Part shown: piece after piece, positions 20,439 through 29,046 of the stretch
Layout of the letters: the number at the start of each line of letters is the position of its first letter
Numbering within the stretch: position 1 is the first letter of the stretch
Notes under the pieces: generated by a model
Told to the model about the DNA's origin: nothing
Databases searched by the model: none
Seen by the model: the letters and a program-made list of their open reading frames with translations, nothing else
Source: an uncultured Pelagibacteraceae bacterium
Lineage (GTDB): Bacteria; Pseudomonadota; Alphaproteobacteria; Pelagibacterales; Pelagibacteraceae
NCBI GenBank assembly: GCA_902566925.1
Contig: CACFKO010000003.1
Coordinates: 1-64,000, forward strand
Length of the DNA stretch: 64,000 bases
Reading direction: 5' to 3'
Translations under genes and position numbers: made by a program

Positions 20439-20470
20439 TACACGAAAGGTGCGGGGGCACCTTTCGTGTA
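20439..20470 (-). terminator. Rho-independent terminator of recA
   Basis: A perfect 14-base inverted repeat (20439-20452 with 20457-20470) with a 4-base loop, CCCC in the recA transcript. It is followed on the minus strand by TTTTCTAG. It stands 20 bases after the recA stop. No T-run follows on the plus strand, so the orientation is for recA. Its GC content is striking against the local background. Confidence 0.85.
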
Positions 20471-20490
20471 GAGAGTATGATGGAAAATCG

Positions 20491-21582
20491 TTATTTTTCT
20501 GTTTGTTTATCTTTAGGAGCTGGATTCTCTTCGATCTTTTTTGATATAAAACCAGCTTTTGTTCTTATAGCAGTCTCAATTTCTTGAGCAATTTTTGGGT
20601 TTTGTTCTAAATAGATTTTGGCATTTTCTCTACCCTGACCTATTTTTTCACCCTTATAAGCATACCACGCTCCTGATTTTTCAACTACTTCTGCTTTGGA
20701 ACCAAGATCTATTAACTCACCTGATTTGCTGATCCCTTTTCCATACATTAGGTCAAATTCAACCATTTTAAATGGTGGAGCCACTTTGTTTTTAACAACT
20801 TTAACTCTAGTACTGTTACCAATAATCTGATCTTTTTCCTTAATTGCACCTATTCTTCTTATATCCATTCGAACCGACGAATAAAACTTAAGCGCGTTTC
20901 CACCTGATGTAGTTTCAGGATTACCAAACATAACACCAATTTTCATTCTAATTTGGTTAATAAATATAACCATGGTATTTGATTTTGATATTGATCCAGT
21001 TAGTTTTCTGAGAGCTTGACTCATTAATCTTGATTGTAAACCAACATGATGATCTCCCATTTCTCCCTCTAATTCTGCTTTAGGAGTTAAGGCTGCCACT
21101 GAATCAACTACTAAAACTGATAGTGATCCTGATTTAATTAATGTATCACCAATTTCTAATGCTTGTTCACCTGTGTCTGGTTGTGAAATTAGAAGCTCAT
21201 CAGTTTTCACGCCTAATTTTTTTGCATATACGGGATCTAATGCATGTTCGGCATCAACAAAACCACAAATTCCACCTGTTTTTTGAGCCTCAGCTACAAC
21301 TTGTAAAGCTAGTGTTGTTTTTCCAGAAGATTCTGGTCCATAGATTTCTATTACCCTTCCTTTTGGTAACCCACCAATTCCAAGTGCTAAATCTAAACTT
21401 AGCGATCCTGTGGAAATAGACTCGACATCCATGGCTTTTTGCTGGCCCAAACGCATTACTGATCCTTTACCAAAATTATCGTCTATTTGGCTAATGGCAG
21501 CGTTTAAAGCTTTATTTTTTTCTTTAATTTCTTGTTCCTTCTTAGTGTCTGGCTTAACTACTTTTAAATTATTTTTAGTCAT
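20491..21582 (-). CDS. recA: Recombinase RecA
   Basis: Forms the filament for homologous recombination and DNA-damage sensing. It has 363 residues, with Walker [10 protein letters not shown] at 82-90, the L2-region motif [31 protein letters not shown] segment, and a lysine/glutamate-rich tail. SD-like AAGGA lies about 8 bases before the ATG. Upstream are two adjacent dyads (21605-21631) and downstream a strong terminator, so it forms a single-gene unit. Confidence 0.97.
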   Translation of the reverse strand: MTKNNLKVVKPDTKKEQEIKEKNKALNAAISQIDDNFGKGSVMRLGQQKAMDVESISTGSLSLDLALGIGGLPKGRVIEIYGPESSGKTTLALQVVAEAQKTGGICGFVDAEHALDPVYAKKLGVKTDELLISQPDTGEQALEIGDTLIKSGSLSVLVVDSVAALTPKAELEGEMGDHHVGLQSRLMSQALRKLTGSISKSNTMVIFINQIRMKIGVMFGNPETTSGGNALKFYSSVRMDIRRIGAIKEKDQIIGNSTRVKVVKNKVAPPFKMVEFDLMYGKGISKSGELIDLGSKAEVVEKSGAWYAYKGEKIGQGRENAKIYLEQNPKIAQEIETAIRTKAGFISKKIEENPAPKDKQTEK

Positions 21583-21604
21583 TTTTTTTCCTTTTTTTAT
21601 TTAC

Positions 21605-21631
21605 GAATCAATGATTCAAATGTACACATTT
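21605..21631. promoter_or_regulatory. Two adjacent dyad elements upstream of recA
   Basis: GAATCA-A-TGATTC (21605-21617) is followed immediately by AAATGT-AC-ACATTT (21618-21631), both perfect inverted repeats, 23 bases or more before the recA ATG. The one-base centre of the first argues for a DNA operator rather than an RNA hairpin. Nearby, GTAC-N7-GTTC (21622-21636) is one base from the alphaproteobacterial LexA box GTTC-N7-GTTC. Function is inferred only. Confidence 0.4.
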
Positions 21632-21666
21632 TGTTCTTTTAATCAATCTTAAAATAGTGTAAATAT

Positions 21667-22956
21667 TTATTTAATATTATCTAAGTGAAGATCGCCGATA
21701 GACGCGAGCAAATTGAATTGTGCTATTGCAAAGTCTTTTTGTGCGTTTGCATAACTTGTTCTTGAGTCTAAAAGTAGTGTTCTAGACTGAATAACTTCGA
21801 GAGTAGTTCTTTTATTACCAGTATCATACTCAAGTGTAATTCCTTCATTCGCTATTTCTGCGGCTTTTAATTGTGCTCTTGTAGCGTCTAAAATACCTTT
21901 TGATGCGCTATAAGTTGTCCAAGCATTTGCTGTGTCTATTTGAACTTGTTCTAAAACATCGTTAAAAATTAATTGTTTTTCTTCTATTTTAAACTTTGCT
22001 TTTTTTACAGAGGATATATTTTTTCCACCCTTGAAAATTGGCCAAGTAATAGTTGCTTTAACTTCTTCTTGTTCTCTTTCATCTACAGTTGTGCTTAAAT
22101 CTTTATTTTCCTTACGTGAATAAGAAACCTTTGCAGAAGGTGCTAGATCTCCCCTTGCTACAAACAGTTCTCTCTTAGTTATTTCTAAATCTAACTTTGC
22201 TAAATTTAAACGGGGATTTGTCTGTTCTGCAATTGCAGTGGCTGTGCTTAGGGTACTTGGTATTGCTAAATTTGGAAAAAAATTTAGATCTATTTCTTTA
22301 GGTGCTTTTGAACCAATTATTTTTTGAAAATTCTTTTTTCCTGAAATAAGCTCGTTTTTAGCCGTAATAAATTTTGCTTGTGCACCTGCTAACGAAGATT
22401 CTGATTGAGCAAAATCAGTAAGACTAATTTCGCCTCTTTCTAATCTAGATCTATCACTTTCGACTTGTCTTTCAAAAAGCTCCACATTTAATTCATTAAA
22501 CTGTGAGTTTTTAAAATTATAACCTAAGTTATAATAGGCTTTCGCAGCATTTAATAGGACTTCTTGTTCAAGTTTGTTTAATTTAAACTTTGCATACTCT
22601 AATTCAAGTTTTGATTTTTGAAGAGTATTGTAGTTTGTAAATCCATCAAAAATTTTTTGTTCTACTAATATTGACTTACTTTCGGGAGAAGAATTTACAT
22701 CAGCTAATTTTGTACCTGTTTGATTTGTTCTTTTGCTGTCTTCCTGCGAAGCTATATCTCCTGATAGGGTTATTGATGGAAGAAATTCCCCCCTTGAAAT
22801 ATTTACATCTTCTTTTGAAGCTCCAAGACTAGCTCTTTCAGCATTAAGTCTAGAATTATTTTTAAATGCATCTGATAAAGTTTTTATTAGATCTTCCGCA
22901 TAAAGTTTGTTTGTTAATAAAAAAAATAATAATAAAATTAAAAATTTCTTAATCAT
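21667..22956 (-). CDS. TolC-family outer-membrane channel protein
   Basis: A 429-residue outer-membrane efflux protein. The signal peptide MIKKFLILLLFFLLTNKLYA is cleaved before EDLIK. The two-fold repeat of long helices typical of TolC is visible (SLGASKEDVNISRGEFLPSITLSG and DLEITKRELFVARGDLAPSAKVSY), with YDTGNKRTTLEVIQSR near the end. It would form the outer trimeric duct for type I secretion or RND efflux. No pump component is adjacent. It is shorter than E. coli TolC. Confidence 0.87.
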   Translation of the reverse strand: MIKKFLILLLFFLLTNKLYAEDLIKTLSDAFKNNSRLNAERASLGASKEDVNISRGEFLPSITLSGDIASQEDSKRTNQTGTKLADVNSSPESKSILVEQKIFDGFTNYNTLQKSKLELEYAKFKLNKLEQEVLLNAAKAYYNLGYNFKNSQFNELNVELFERQVESDRSRLERGEISLTDFAQSESSLAGAQAKFITAKNELISGKKNFQKIIGSKAPKEIDLNFFPNLAIPSTLSTATAIAEQTNPRLNLAKLDLEITKRELFVARGDLAPSAKVSYSRKENKDLSTTVDEREQEEVKATITWPIFKGGKNISSVKKAKFKIEEKQLIFNDVLEQVQIDTANAWTTYSASKGILDATRAQLKAAEIANEGITLEYDTGNKRTTLEVIQSRTLLLDSRTSYANAQKDFAIAQFNLLASIGDLHLDNIK

Positions 22957-22957
22957 T

Positions 22958-23848
22958 TTAATAAAATCTCATCCTTTTTGCTCTATGGCTTTTATCTAAA
23001 AAAACAGTTAAGTCTGATATCTTAGAAAAGTTCTTCATCATATGCCTTGTTATTCTTTCATAAAACATAATAAATTCTCTTACCTGGGATTTTGACATAG
23101 TCTTTTTATTTTTTGATGTCAATTTCATTTTTTGTTCCTGATGTAATCGCCACTCAAGTATATAATTAAAATTAGGTGCTTTTAAATATACTAATTTGTC
23201 TATTTTGCCAAAAAGTTTTTTATATTGGTTTTTTAATGAGTTATTTACAGATTTTCTCCATTTTAAATCTGGATCATGTTTTCTTTCAACTGAGTTTAGG
23301 GTTTTTTTAAGCTCACTATTTTTCTGATTTGTAGCACCAACGCACCATCCTTCGAAAATTATTAAATGAGGAGAACGCTTTATTTTTTGCCATTTATTTT
23401 TTTTTGATCTATCGTCTGCTGATTTATCAAACTTTGGAATTAATACTGTTTTAAATTTTCTGTTTTTTAACTTTTTAATAGTTTTATTTAATAAGTTTAA
23501 ATCATGTGTACCCGGCACTCCTCTTATTAAAAATAAAGGATGTTCTTTTTGTGACATTTTTTTTCTTTCAGATTTAGTTTTGTAAAAATCATCTAGAGAA
23601 AAAACACAAGTTTCTAATCCATATTTTTTTTTTAAAATAAATTTTAAAATTCCTGTAATTGTACTTTTGCCTGCACCCTGTCCTCCTGATAATCCCACAA
23701 TTTTAGTTTTATTATCTTTTTTATAGATAGAGTAAAGCCATTCAGAAAGTGGAAGATAAAATGTGTTTAGCTTTCCTATTTTATCAACTATAGGCTTTCC
23801 TGCTACTTCTTTTTTTTTAAGAAATTTTAAGTAATCACTTTTTATCAT
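22958..23848 (-). CDS. Predicted D-glycerate 3-kinase (COG4240-type)
   Basis: A 296-residue P-loop kinase related to plant-type glycerate kinase. Walker A is GGQGAGKST at 55-63, followed by FSLDDFYKTKSER and RGVPGTHDL, then IPKFDKSADDR and IIFEGWCVG, all features of this family. It would form 3-phosphoglycerate from glycerate, feeding glycolate or serine breakdown into central metabolism. It is 2 bases upstream of tolC and overlaps the GFA gene end by 14 bases. Confidence 0.8.
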   Translation of the reverse strand: MIKSDYLKFLKKKEVAGKPIVDKIGKLNTFYLPLSEWLYSIYKKDNKTKIVGLSGGQGAGKSTITGILKFILKKKYGLETCVFSLDDFYKTKSERKKMSQKEHPLFLIRGVPGTHDLNLLNKTIKKLKNRKFKTVLIPKFDKSADDRSKKNKWQKIKRSPHLIIFEGWCVGATNQKNSELKKTLNSVERKHDPDLKWRKSVNNSLKNQYKKLFGKIDKLVYLKAPNFNYILEWRLHQEQKMKLTSKNKKTMSKSQVREFIMFYERITRHMMKNFSKISDLTVFLDKSHRAKRMRFY

Positions 23849-24203
23849 GAGGATGATTTATACCATCAAAAATGGGAACATCCTTAAATTCAAAAGGATT
23901 AACTCCTTCTAGACAGGCTGCATTAACAACAAATGAGTTTGGATTGCTTCTTGGCTTATGATGCGTATAAATTCCACACATCGAACAAAAGTAGTGTTTT
24001 GCGTTTTTGGAATGGTATTGATAAAGCTTAAGAAGTTCTTCCCCTTTAGTAATTTTAAAATCCTCTAGACCAATTTTGTTAATCATAGTAATCCCTTTTT
24101 TTAAACAAATTGAACAGTTACATTTAATGATATTTTTTATACCATCAGGCAAGTTTACTTCTGCTTCTACTCCTCCGCAGTGACAGCTTAATTTTTTAAT
24201 CAT
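23835..24203 (-). CDS. GFA-fold (glutathione-dependent formaldehyde-activating enzyme-like) protein
   Basis: A 122-residue zinc protein with the Mss4-like cysteine pattern: CHCGG at 7-11, CNCSIC at 29-34 and FCSMCG near 72-77. The family is named for an enzyme that speeds addition of formaldehyde to glutathione, but most members are uncharacterised. AAGGAA precedes the ATG. It is first in the run gfa-glycerate kinase-tolC; the 114 bases upstream hold direct repeats (24273-24292). Confidence 0.82.
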   Translation of the reverse strand: MIKKLSCHCGGVEAEVNLPDGIKNIIKCNCSICLKKGITMINKIGLEDFKITKGEELLKLYQYHSKNAKHYFCSMCGIYTHHKPRSNPNSFVVNAACLEGVNPFEFKDVPIFDGINHPHDKK

Positions 24204-24317
24204 TTGAATTTCCTTTCTTTTTATCTTTAAAAGATATCCACATAAAATACACTCTTTTTATCAATGTTCACGTTTTGATTCACTTTTGATTCCAATACAG
24301 ACTCATAATACAACCTT

Positions 24318-25193
24318 CTAGTGTGTATAATTTTTAATATTATCTAAATTGTCTTCTGATTTTAAAAAATCCCCAATATCTTCTCGATAAGAAATTAGAT
24401 AGATCAAGACAACAAAAACGGTAAGCAAAAAAATGCTTCCCATATAAAGCAATGATCCTAGATAGTTTTTTAATAAAAAAATAATTATTCCATAAATTGC
24501 AGCTCTAAAAAAAACAGAAATTTTAAAAACTGCGATAATTGATAAAGAGTGAATTCCAAGATGATACATAGACATTTTTGATGGACCAAAATATCTTGAG
24601 CCTCTTGTTGAATTAATTGTGTGGATTGGAGTAATACATTTTTTAACAGTTCCTGAAAAACTACTCCACAAGCTTTCTTCTTTTGACAATGTAATGACAT
24701 CGTTTTTTGTTAAACAACTATAATTTCCAAAATTAATATTCTTTCCTGCAAACAGTAGGGTAATAAGTTTATGAATTTCATAAAGTGTTTGAAAAAAAGG
24801 TCCCTCTGACCTCTTAACCCTTTTAGCCACAATAGATTCTTTTTGAACCTCTAAAGCTTTATTTACCAAAAATCTTATTTCCTCTGGTCTATCTTCACCA
24901 TCTCCATCCATTACAATTAAGTGATCGAAATCCTCCTGTTTTGATAGATACCTTATAGCAAAAGCATTGCATCTAGCATGCCCTCTATTTCGCTTCATAT
25001 TAAATATTTCTATCTTTTTAATTTTAGCAGGCACTTTAATCTCTGGTGGTTTAATGGTGGAGGCATCATTTACCACCATGCAATCAAATTCAGCATTCTT
25101 AATGCCTTCAATGACTTTATTTATTTCATCCAGAAGCTTAGTTAAGGACTCCCAATCATTATAAACAGGTATTAAGATTTTAAATTTTTTCAT
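24318..25193 (-). CDS. Family 2 glycosyltransferase with C-terminal membrane helices
   Basis: A 291-residue DPM1/ArnC-like enzyme. The GT-A core has LIPVYNDWESL, VVNDAS and the DXD-type MDGDGEDRPEEI, followed by two membrane helices at about 225-245 and 250-272. Such enzymes load a sugar onto undecaprenyl phosphate. The GT39-type gene overlaps its start by 4 bases. The pair resembles an ArnC/ArnT-type module that makes and then uses a lipid-linked sugar. Confidence 0.8.
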   Translation of the reverse strand: MKKFKILIPVYNDWESLTKLLDEINKVIEGIKNAEFDCMVVNDASTIKPPEIKVPAKIKKIEIFNMKRNRGHARCNAFAIRYLSKQEDFDHLIVMDGDGEDRPEEIRFLVNKALEVQKESIVAKRVKRSEGPFFQTLYEIHKLITLLFAGKNINFGNYSCLTKNDVITLSKEESLWSSFSGTVKKCITPIHTINSTRGSRYFGPSKMSMYHLGIHSLSIIAVFKISVFFRAAIYGIIIFLLKNYLGSLLYMGSIFLLTVFVVLIYLISYREDIGDFLKSEDNLDNIKNYTH

Positions 25194-26515
25194 TCATCTC
25201 CTATTAGATGGGCAGAATAACCAATTACTACAGCATTAAGATTCTTTTTATAATTTAATAATTGAACTGCAGTTTCTCTATCACTTAATGGTATCCATTT
25301 TGGTCTAGATTCTAGGTGGTAAGATAAATTACCACCCCACCATTCATCACCTAATACATAATTAATTTTACTATTGTATTTTTCATCCCAAGCTTTCTGA
25401 ATTTGTTTAGCATATTGTTTACCAGGAAAATCAGTTCTTTTATCGGTTTGAGTTATAGAAATATAAGCATAAGTAAATGGAGAAAAGATAAATAAAATTA
25501 TAAAAACTGATACAAAGTTTTTTAATTTATTCAAATTTATTTGTGATCTAAAAATATAAATTATTAAAGTACCTGCAAATAAATAAAAAGGTGTCATCCA
25601 CATAGTTCTTATTTTTGCACCCATTATCATTGAAGTAAGTAAAATAAAAAATATAGGTACTACAGTTGTTAAGAGAAGAAATGCCAACTTTTCATCTTTT
25701 AAATTAATTTTAAATTTTATTTTTTTTATAAGAAAAAGGGTCATTAAAATAAAAGGAATTAATAATACTATTTGTTTACCCAAGAAAATCATAGGATATA
25801 TTAAATGGTCTAGAAAACCTCCTACCCCTCCAGTTCTTTGAAGGCCATAAAATATAGTAATATAGTTATTTTCGGTTAACCAAATTAAATGGGGTAACAA
25901 AATTAATAAGGTTATTGGTCCTGCAATAAAATAGTGTGAAAATTTAATTTTTTTTCCTTTTCTTAAGAAGTAAATAAAAACAAGTTTTATTCCTATTATT
26001 AAATAAATAAAAAGGTATTTTGATAAAATTCCTAAACCGGCAAACAAACCTAACAATACATAATCGGTTGCTTTATCATACTTGATACATCTCCAAGTAT
26101 AATAAACTGTTAAAGCCCAAAAAGGTAATTGGGCTACATTTACATTGAATTCTGGTGTCGTGAAGTTATAAAAATAAATACCTTCAAGTAGAAGTATCGA
26201 TAGAAGTGCTGGTTTTTTATTGTTAAAAATCTCTTCTGAAAATTTATAAACTGCAAAAAAAGCGATTATTACGAAAATCTGGCTTAACAAATAATAAGCC
26301 CAGTCCTGACTTCCAAAAATTTGATAAAATATTTCTACAGCAAACGCACTAAAGGGTGGATGCTTATTAAATCCCCAATCTAAATTACTACCCCATGCTA
26401 AAGCTTCAATTGTATCGAGTGGTAAATTTGAATTTGTTAAAGATGGAATTAAAGTCCAGATAGATAAATGAATGGCCAGAAACAATAAAAATATTTTTGA
26501 AGTATTTTTTGTCAT
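25190..26515 (-). CDS. GT39/ArnT-like membrane glycosyltransferase
   Basis: 441 residues from the ATG at 26515 (MTKNTSKIFLL); another Met seven codons upstream is less likely. About ten to twelve membrane segments. The first periplasmic loop has the acidic SNLPLDTIEALAWG and NKHPPFSAF motifs of lipid-linked-sugar-dependent transferases. It likely moves a sugar from undecaprenyl phosphate to a lipid or glycan on the periplasmic face. Four-base overlap with the GT2 gene indicates joint function. Acceptor unknown. Confidence 0.8.
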   Translation of the reverse strand: MTKNTSKIFLLFLAIHLSIWTLIPSLTNSNLPLDTIEALAWGSNLDWGFNKHPPFSAFAVEIFYQIFGSQDWAYYLLSQIFVIIAFFAVYKFSEEIFNNKKPALLSILLLEGIYFYNFTTPEFNVNVAQLPFWALTVYYTWRCIKYDKATDYVLLGLFAGLGILSKYLFIYLIIGIKLVFIYFLRKGKKIKFSHYFIAGPITLLILLPHLIWLTENNYITIFYGLQRTGGVGGFLDHLIYPMIFLGKQIVLLIPFILMTLFLIKKIKFKINLKDEKLAFLLLTTVVPIFFILLTSMIMGAKIRTMWMTPFYLFAGTLIIYIFRSQINLNKLKNFVSVFIILFIFSPFTYAYISITQTDKRTDFPGKQYAKQIQKAWDEKYNSKINYVLGDEWWGGNLSYHLESRPKWIPLSDRETAVQLLNYKKNLNAVVIGYSAHLIGDE

Positions 26516-26591
26516 AAAATTTACATATAATAACAATTTAAATTATATTGACAGGAATAGAAACGTTTATATACTCCCCAACTCTAAAAAT

Positions 26592-27011
26592 ATGGCAAAA
26601 TATTCGGCTAAAAAGTACACTCCAAATAATAAAGAAAAATATATGTGCGCAAAGCATAAGAAATATTTCTCTCAAAAATTAACATCTTGGAGAAAGGAAA
26701 TTATAAAATTAAATAATGAGAGTGCTGTTTTAAATAGTCTTGATGACAATAGTTCATCTGCTGACATTGTCGACCAAGCATCTTCCCATACTGAAAAATC
26801 AGTTGAACAAAGAGCATCTAACAGAAGAAGAAAGCTTATAAACAAAATTGATAAAGCAATTAAGAAAATAAAAGACGGGACTTATGGGTTTTGTGAAGAA
26901 ACTGGAGAACCGATTGGTTTAAAAAGATTGATAGCTAGACCAATAGCAACATTAAGTATAGAGGCACAAGAAAGACACGAAAAGGAAGAAAAAATTTTTA
27001 TAGACAATTAG
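26592..27011 (+). CDS. dksA: DksA/TraR-family RNA polymerase regulator, zinc-finger cysteines mostly replaced
   Basis: A 139-residue DksA-like protein that would bind the RNA polymerase secondary channel. The coiled-coil tip motif D-x2-D-x-A is at 58-63 (DIVDQA). Of the four zinc ligands only Cys101 remains: the other positions are Thr104, Ser122 and Ala125 (a C-T-S-A type). The remaining finger sequence YGFCEETGEPIGLKRL is well kept. I start at ATG 26592; an upstream in-frame ATG would overlap the neighbouring gene. The stop is shared with the convergent GST gene. Confidence 0.86.
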   Translation: MAKYSAKKYTPNNKEKYMCAKHKKYFSQKLTSWRKEIIKLNNESAVLNSLDDNSSSADIVDQASSHTEKSVEQRASNRRRKLINKIDKAIKKIKDGTYGFCEETGEPIGLKRLIARPIATLSIEAQERHEKEEKIFIDN

Positions 27012-27631
27012 GGTTTTGGTATTTTTTCATCTCTTCCTAGAAGATCAAATCCCTTTATTACTGCATCTCTCTTTGAAATTTCATTGTACCATCTGACTAA
27101 GTGTTTAAATTTTTTTAAACCAACATCGTGCCACTCATGACGAGCAATCCATGGAAAAGTTGCAATGTCAGCTATTGAATAGTCTCCAGCTAAAAATTGA
27201 CTTTTTTCTAACCTTTCATCCAAATCTTTGTAAATAGTTTTTGCTATTTTGAAATATCTCTCTTCACCCCAATTGCTCTTGCCTGGATTGTAATGATGAA
27301 ATTGATGGTGTTGACCTAACATTGGTCCTACATATGCCATTTGACCCATTAACCATTGAATTATTATACCTTTATTTTTTTCAGGATAAAATTTTCCGCT
27401 CTTTTCACCTAAGTACATTAGTATTGCCCCGGACTCGAAAATAGAGGTCTTGTTGTCGTGGTCAATAATTACTGGAATTTTACTGAAGGGACTTATTGCT
27501 CTAAATTTTGGTTCGAACTGAGCACCTTTAAGAATATTAATTTTTGTAACCTTGTACTCAAATTTTATCTCTTCCAACATAATTGAAATTTTTTTACCGT
27601 TGGGAGTGTTTGCAGTAAGTAATTCGATCAC
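27008..27631 (-). CDS. Glutathione S-transferase (YfcG/YghU-like)
   Basis: A 207-residue two-domain GST. The N-terminal thioredoxin-fold part has TANTPNGKKISIMLEE, matching YfcG-type enzymes where a Thr/Asn near the N-terminus binds glutathione, then SPFSKIPVI and ESGAILMYL. The helical domain has LAGDYSIADIATFPW. E. coli YfcG is a glutathione-dependent disulfide oxidoreductase. It overlaps the reductase gene start-end by 4 bases, so it is in one operon with ferredoxin and its reductase. Confidence 0.88.
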   Translation of the reverse strand: MIELLTANTPNGKKISIMLEEIKFEYKVTKINILKGAQFEPKFRAISPFSKIPVIIDHDNKTSIFESGAILMYLGEKSGKFYPEKNKGIIIQWLMGQMAYVGPMLGQHHQFHHYNPGKSNWGEERYFKIAKTIYKDLDERLEKSQFLAGDYSIADIATFPWIARHEWHDVGLKKFKHLVRWYNEISKRDAVIKGFDLLGRDEKIPKP

Positions 27632-28647
27632 TTTGGCTTAACACCTAATCTTTCGTGCATTTCCTTTGATGAAGTAGTGAATTGAAACCTATATTTCTCA
27701 TTTGGTCTTGCCCTTTTAAAACACTCAACAGATGCTAACGCTGCCTCATGAAATCCTGATAGAATAAGTTTTTCTTTTCCTGGATAAGTACAAATATCTC
27801 CAATTGCAAATATTCCTTTTTTATTTGTCTGAAAATTTTCTGTGTTAACCGTTATGGTTTTTTTGTTCATATTAAGACCCCACTCTGCAATTGGTCCAAG
27901 TTTCATTATGAGTCCAAAAAAACCCAGTATATAATCAGTTGCTATTTTTGTTTTTTTTTCATCCTCATTTTTAATAGTTATAGATTTAATATTTCCGTCA
28001 CCTTCAATGCTGCTTATTTGAAATCTAGTTTTTATTTGTAATTTTCCCATCTTTTCTAATTTTTTAATTTCATTCAGGGTATGAGGGGCTCCTCTAAATT
28101 CTTCTCTTCTATGAATTAGTGTGACTTCAGCAATTTTTGATAAATCTAGAGTCCAATCTAAAGCTGAGTCACCTCCGCCAAAAATTGAAATTTTTTTTCC
28201 TTTAAAAATATTTTTATCACTGACAGAATAAAAAATGCTTTTACCTTCAAATTTTTCTGCTTCTTTTAAAGCCAGTTTTCTTGGCTCAAATGATCCTACG
28301 CCTCCAGCAATAATTATATTGGGTGCGTTAAAAACTTTATTTTTGTTTGTTTTGACTGTCCAATTACCTTTTTCATTTGAAACTTCTTGTACTCTCTCAT
28401 TGAAATGAAAATTTGCATTAAATGCTTTTATTTGTTTAAGCAGATTTTCTGTTAACTCTTTTCCAGTACATTCTGGAATTGCTGGGATATCGTATATAGG
28501 TTTGTCTGGATATAACTCAATACACTGGCCACCAGCTTTATCCAAATTATCTATCACAACAGATTTTAATCCTTTAAGACCTAATTGATGAACAGCAAAT
28601 AATCCTACTGGGCCTGCACCAACTATTACTACATCTGTTTTTATCAT
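27628..28647 (-). CDS. Thioredoxin-reductase-like ferredoxin-NADP reductase
   Basis: A 339-residue flavoprotein: FAD site VGAGPVGLFA near 9-18, NADPH site GGGDSALDW near 157-165, and GDICTYPGK at the C-terminal FAD contact. The CxxC redox pair of thioredoxin reductase is absent, which points to the ferredoxin/flavodoxin reductase type (YumC-like). It sits 2 bases downstream of a 2Fe-2S ferredoxin, its likely partner, and overlaps the GST gene. Confidence 0.88.
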   Translation of the reverse strand: MIKTDVVIVGAGPVGLFAVHQLGLKGLKSVVIDNLDKAGGQCIELYPDKPIYDIPAIPECTGKELTENLLKQIKAFNANFHFNERVQEVSNEKGNWTVKTNKNKVFNAPNIIIAGGVGSFEPRKLALKEAEKFEGKSIFYSVSDKNIFKGKKISIFGGGDSALDWTLDLSKIAEVTLIHRREEFRGAPHTLNEIKKLEKMGKLQIKTRFQISSIEGDGNIKSITIKNEDEKKTKIATDYILGFFGLIMKLGPIAEWGLNMNKKTITVNTENFQTNKKGIFAIGDICTYPGKEKLILSGFHEAALASVECFKRARPNEKYRFQFTTSSKEMHERLGVKPK

Positions 28648-28649
28648 AT

Positions 28650-28970
28650 TTAAGTTTGTTTGGATGGAGTTGTAACAACTAAACCATCCAATTCATCAGA
28701 AACTATTAATTGACAACTAAGTCTACTATTTTTTTTTGGCTCAAATGCCATATCAATCATATCCTGTTCTGCATCTTCAGCTTTTGGTAATTTATTAAAC
28801 CATTCATCTTTGACATAAACATGGCAAGTAGCACATGCCATACCACCTCCGCAATCTGCATCTATTTCTGGAATATTGTTCTGAACAGCACCCTCCATAA
28901 CGCTTAGACCCTTTTCAATTTCTATAGTGTTTTTGTTTCCGGAAGAATCAATATAAGTAATTTTTGGCAT
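28650..28970 (-). CDS. Adrenodoxin-type 2Fe-2S ferredoxin
   Basis: A 106-residue electron carrier. The cluster ligands are Cys40, Cys46, Cys49 and Cys86 (C-x5-C-x2-C-x36-C), the vertebrate/ISC type spacing. It heads the unit ferredoxin-reductase-GST. A terminator-like hairpin (28993-29026) separates it from the upstream proteorhodopsin gene, leaving about 20 bases for its own start signals, so partial read-through from proteorhodopsin is possible. Confidence 0.92.
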   Translation of the reverse strand: MPKITYIDSSGNKNTIEIEKGLSVMEGAVQNNIPEIDADCGGGMACATCHVYVKDEWFNKLPKAEDAEQDMIDMAFEPKKNSRLSCQLIVSDELDGLVVTTPSKQT

Positions 28971-28987
28971 TCAATTAATATAGGTAC

Positions 28988-29026
28988 AAAAAAAAATAGG
29001 GCAAGTCGTAAAACTCGCCCTATTTT
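28988..29026 (-). terminator. Terminator downstream of proteorhodopsin
   Basis: Arms 28993-29006 and 29013-29026 form a 14-base stem with one G-T pair and a 6-base loop; on the minus strand the stem is followed by a run of T. It begins 20 bases after the proteorhodopsin stop. The plus strand continuation is weaker. Confidence 0.85.
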
Positions 29027-29046
29027 AAATAATTAGCTATTTAATA

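Noticed and set aside
26472..26591. 40-residue N-terminal extension of the DksA-like protein
   Set aside because: It would overlap the start of the GT39 gene and is not DksA-like; the ATG at 26592 fits better.
27628..28647. Thioredoxin reductase
   Set aside because: The CxxC redox motif is absent and the neighbour is a ferredoxin, so ferredoxin-NADP reductase fits better.
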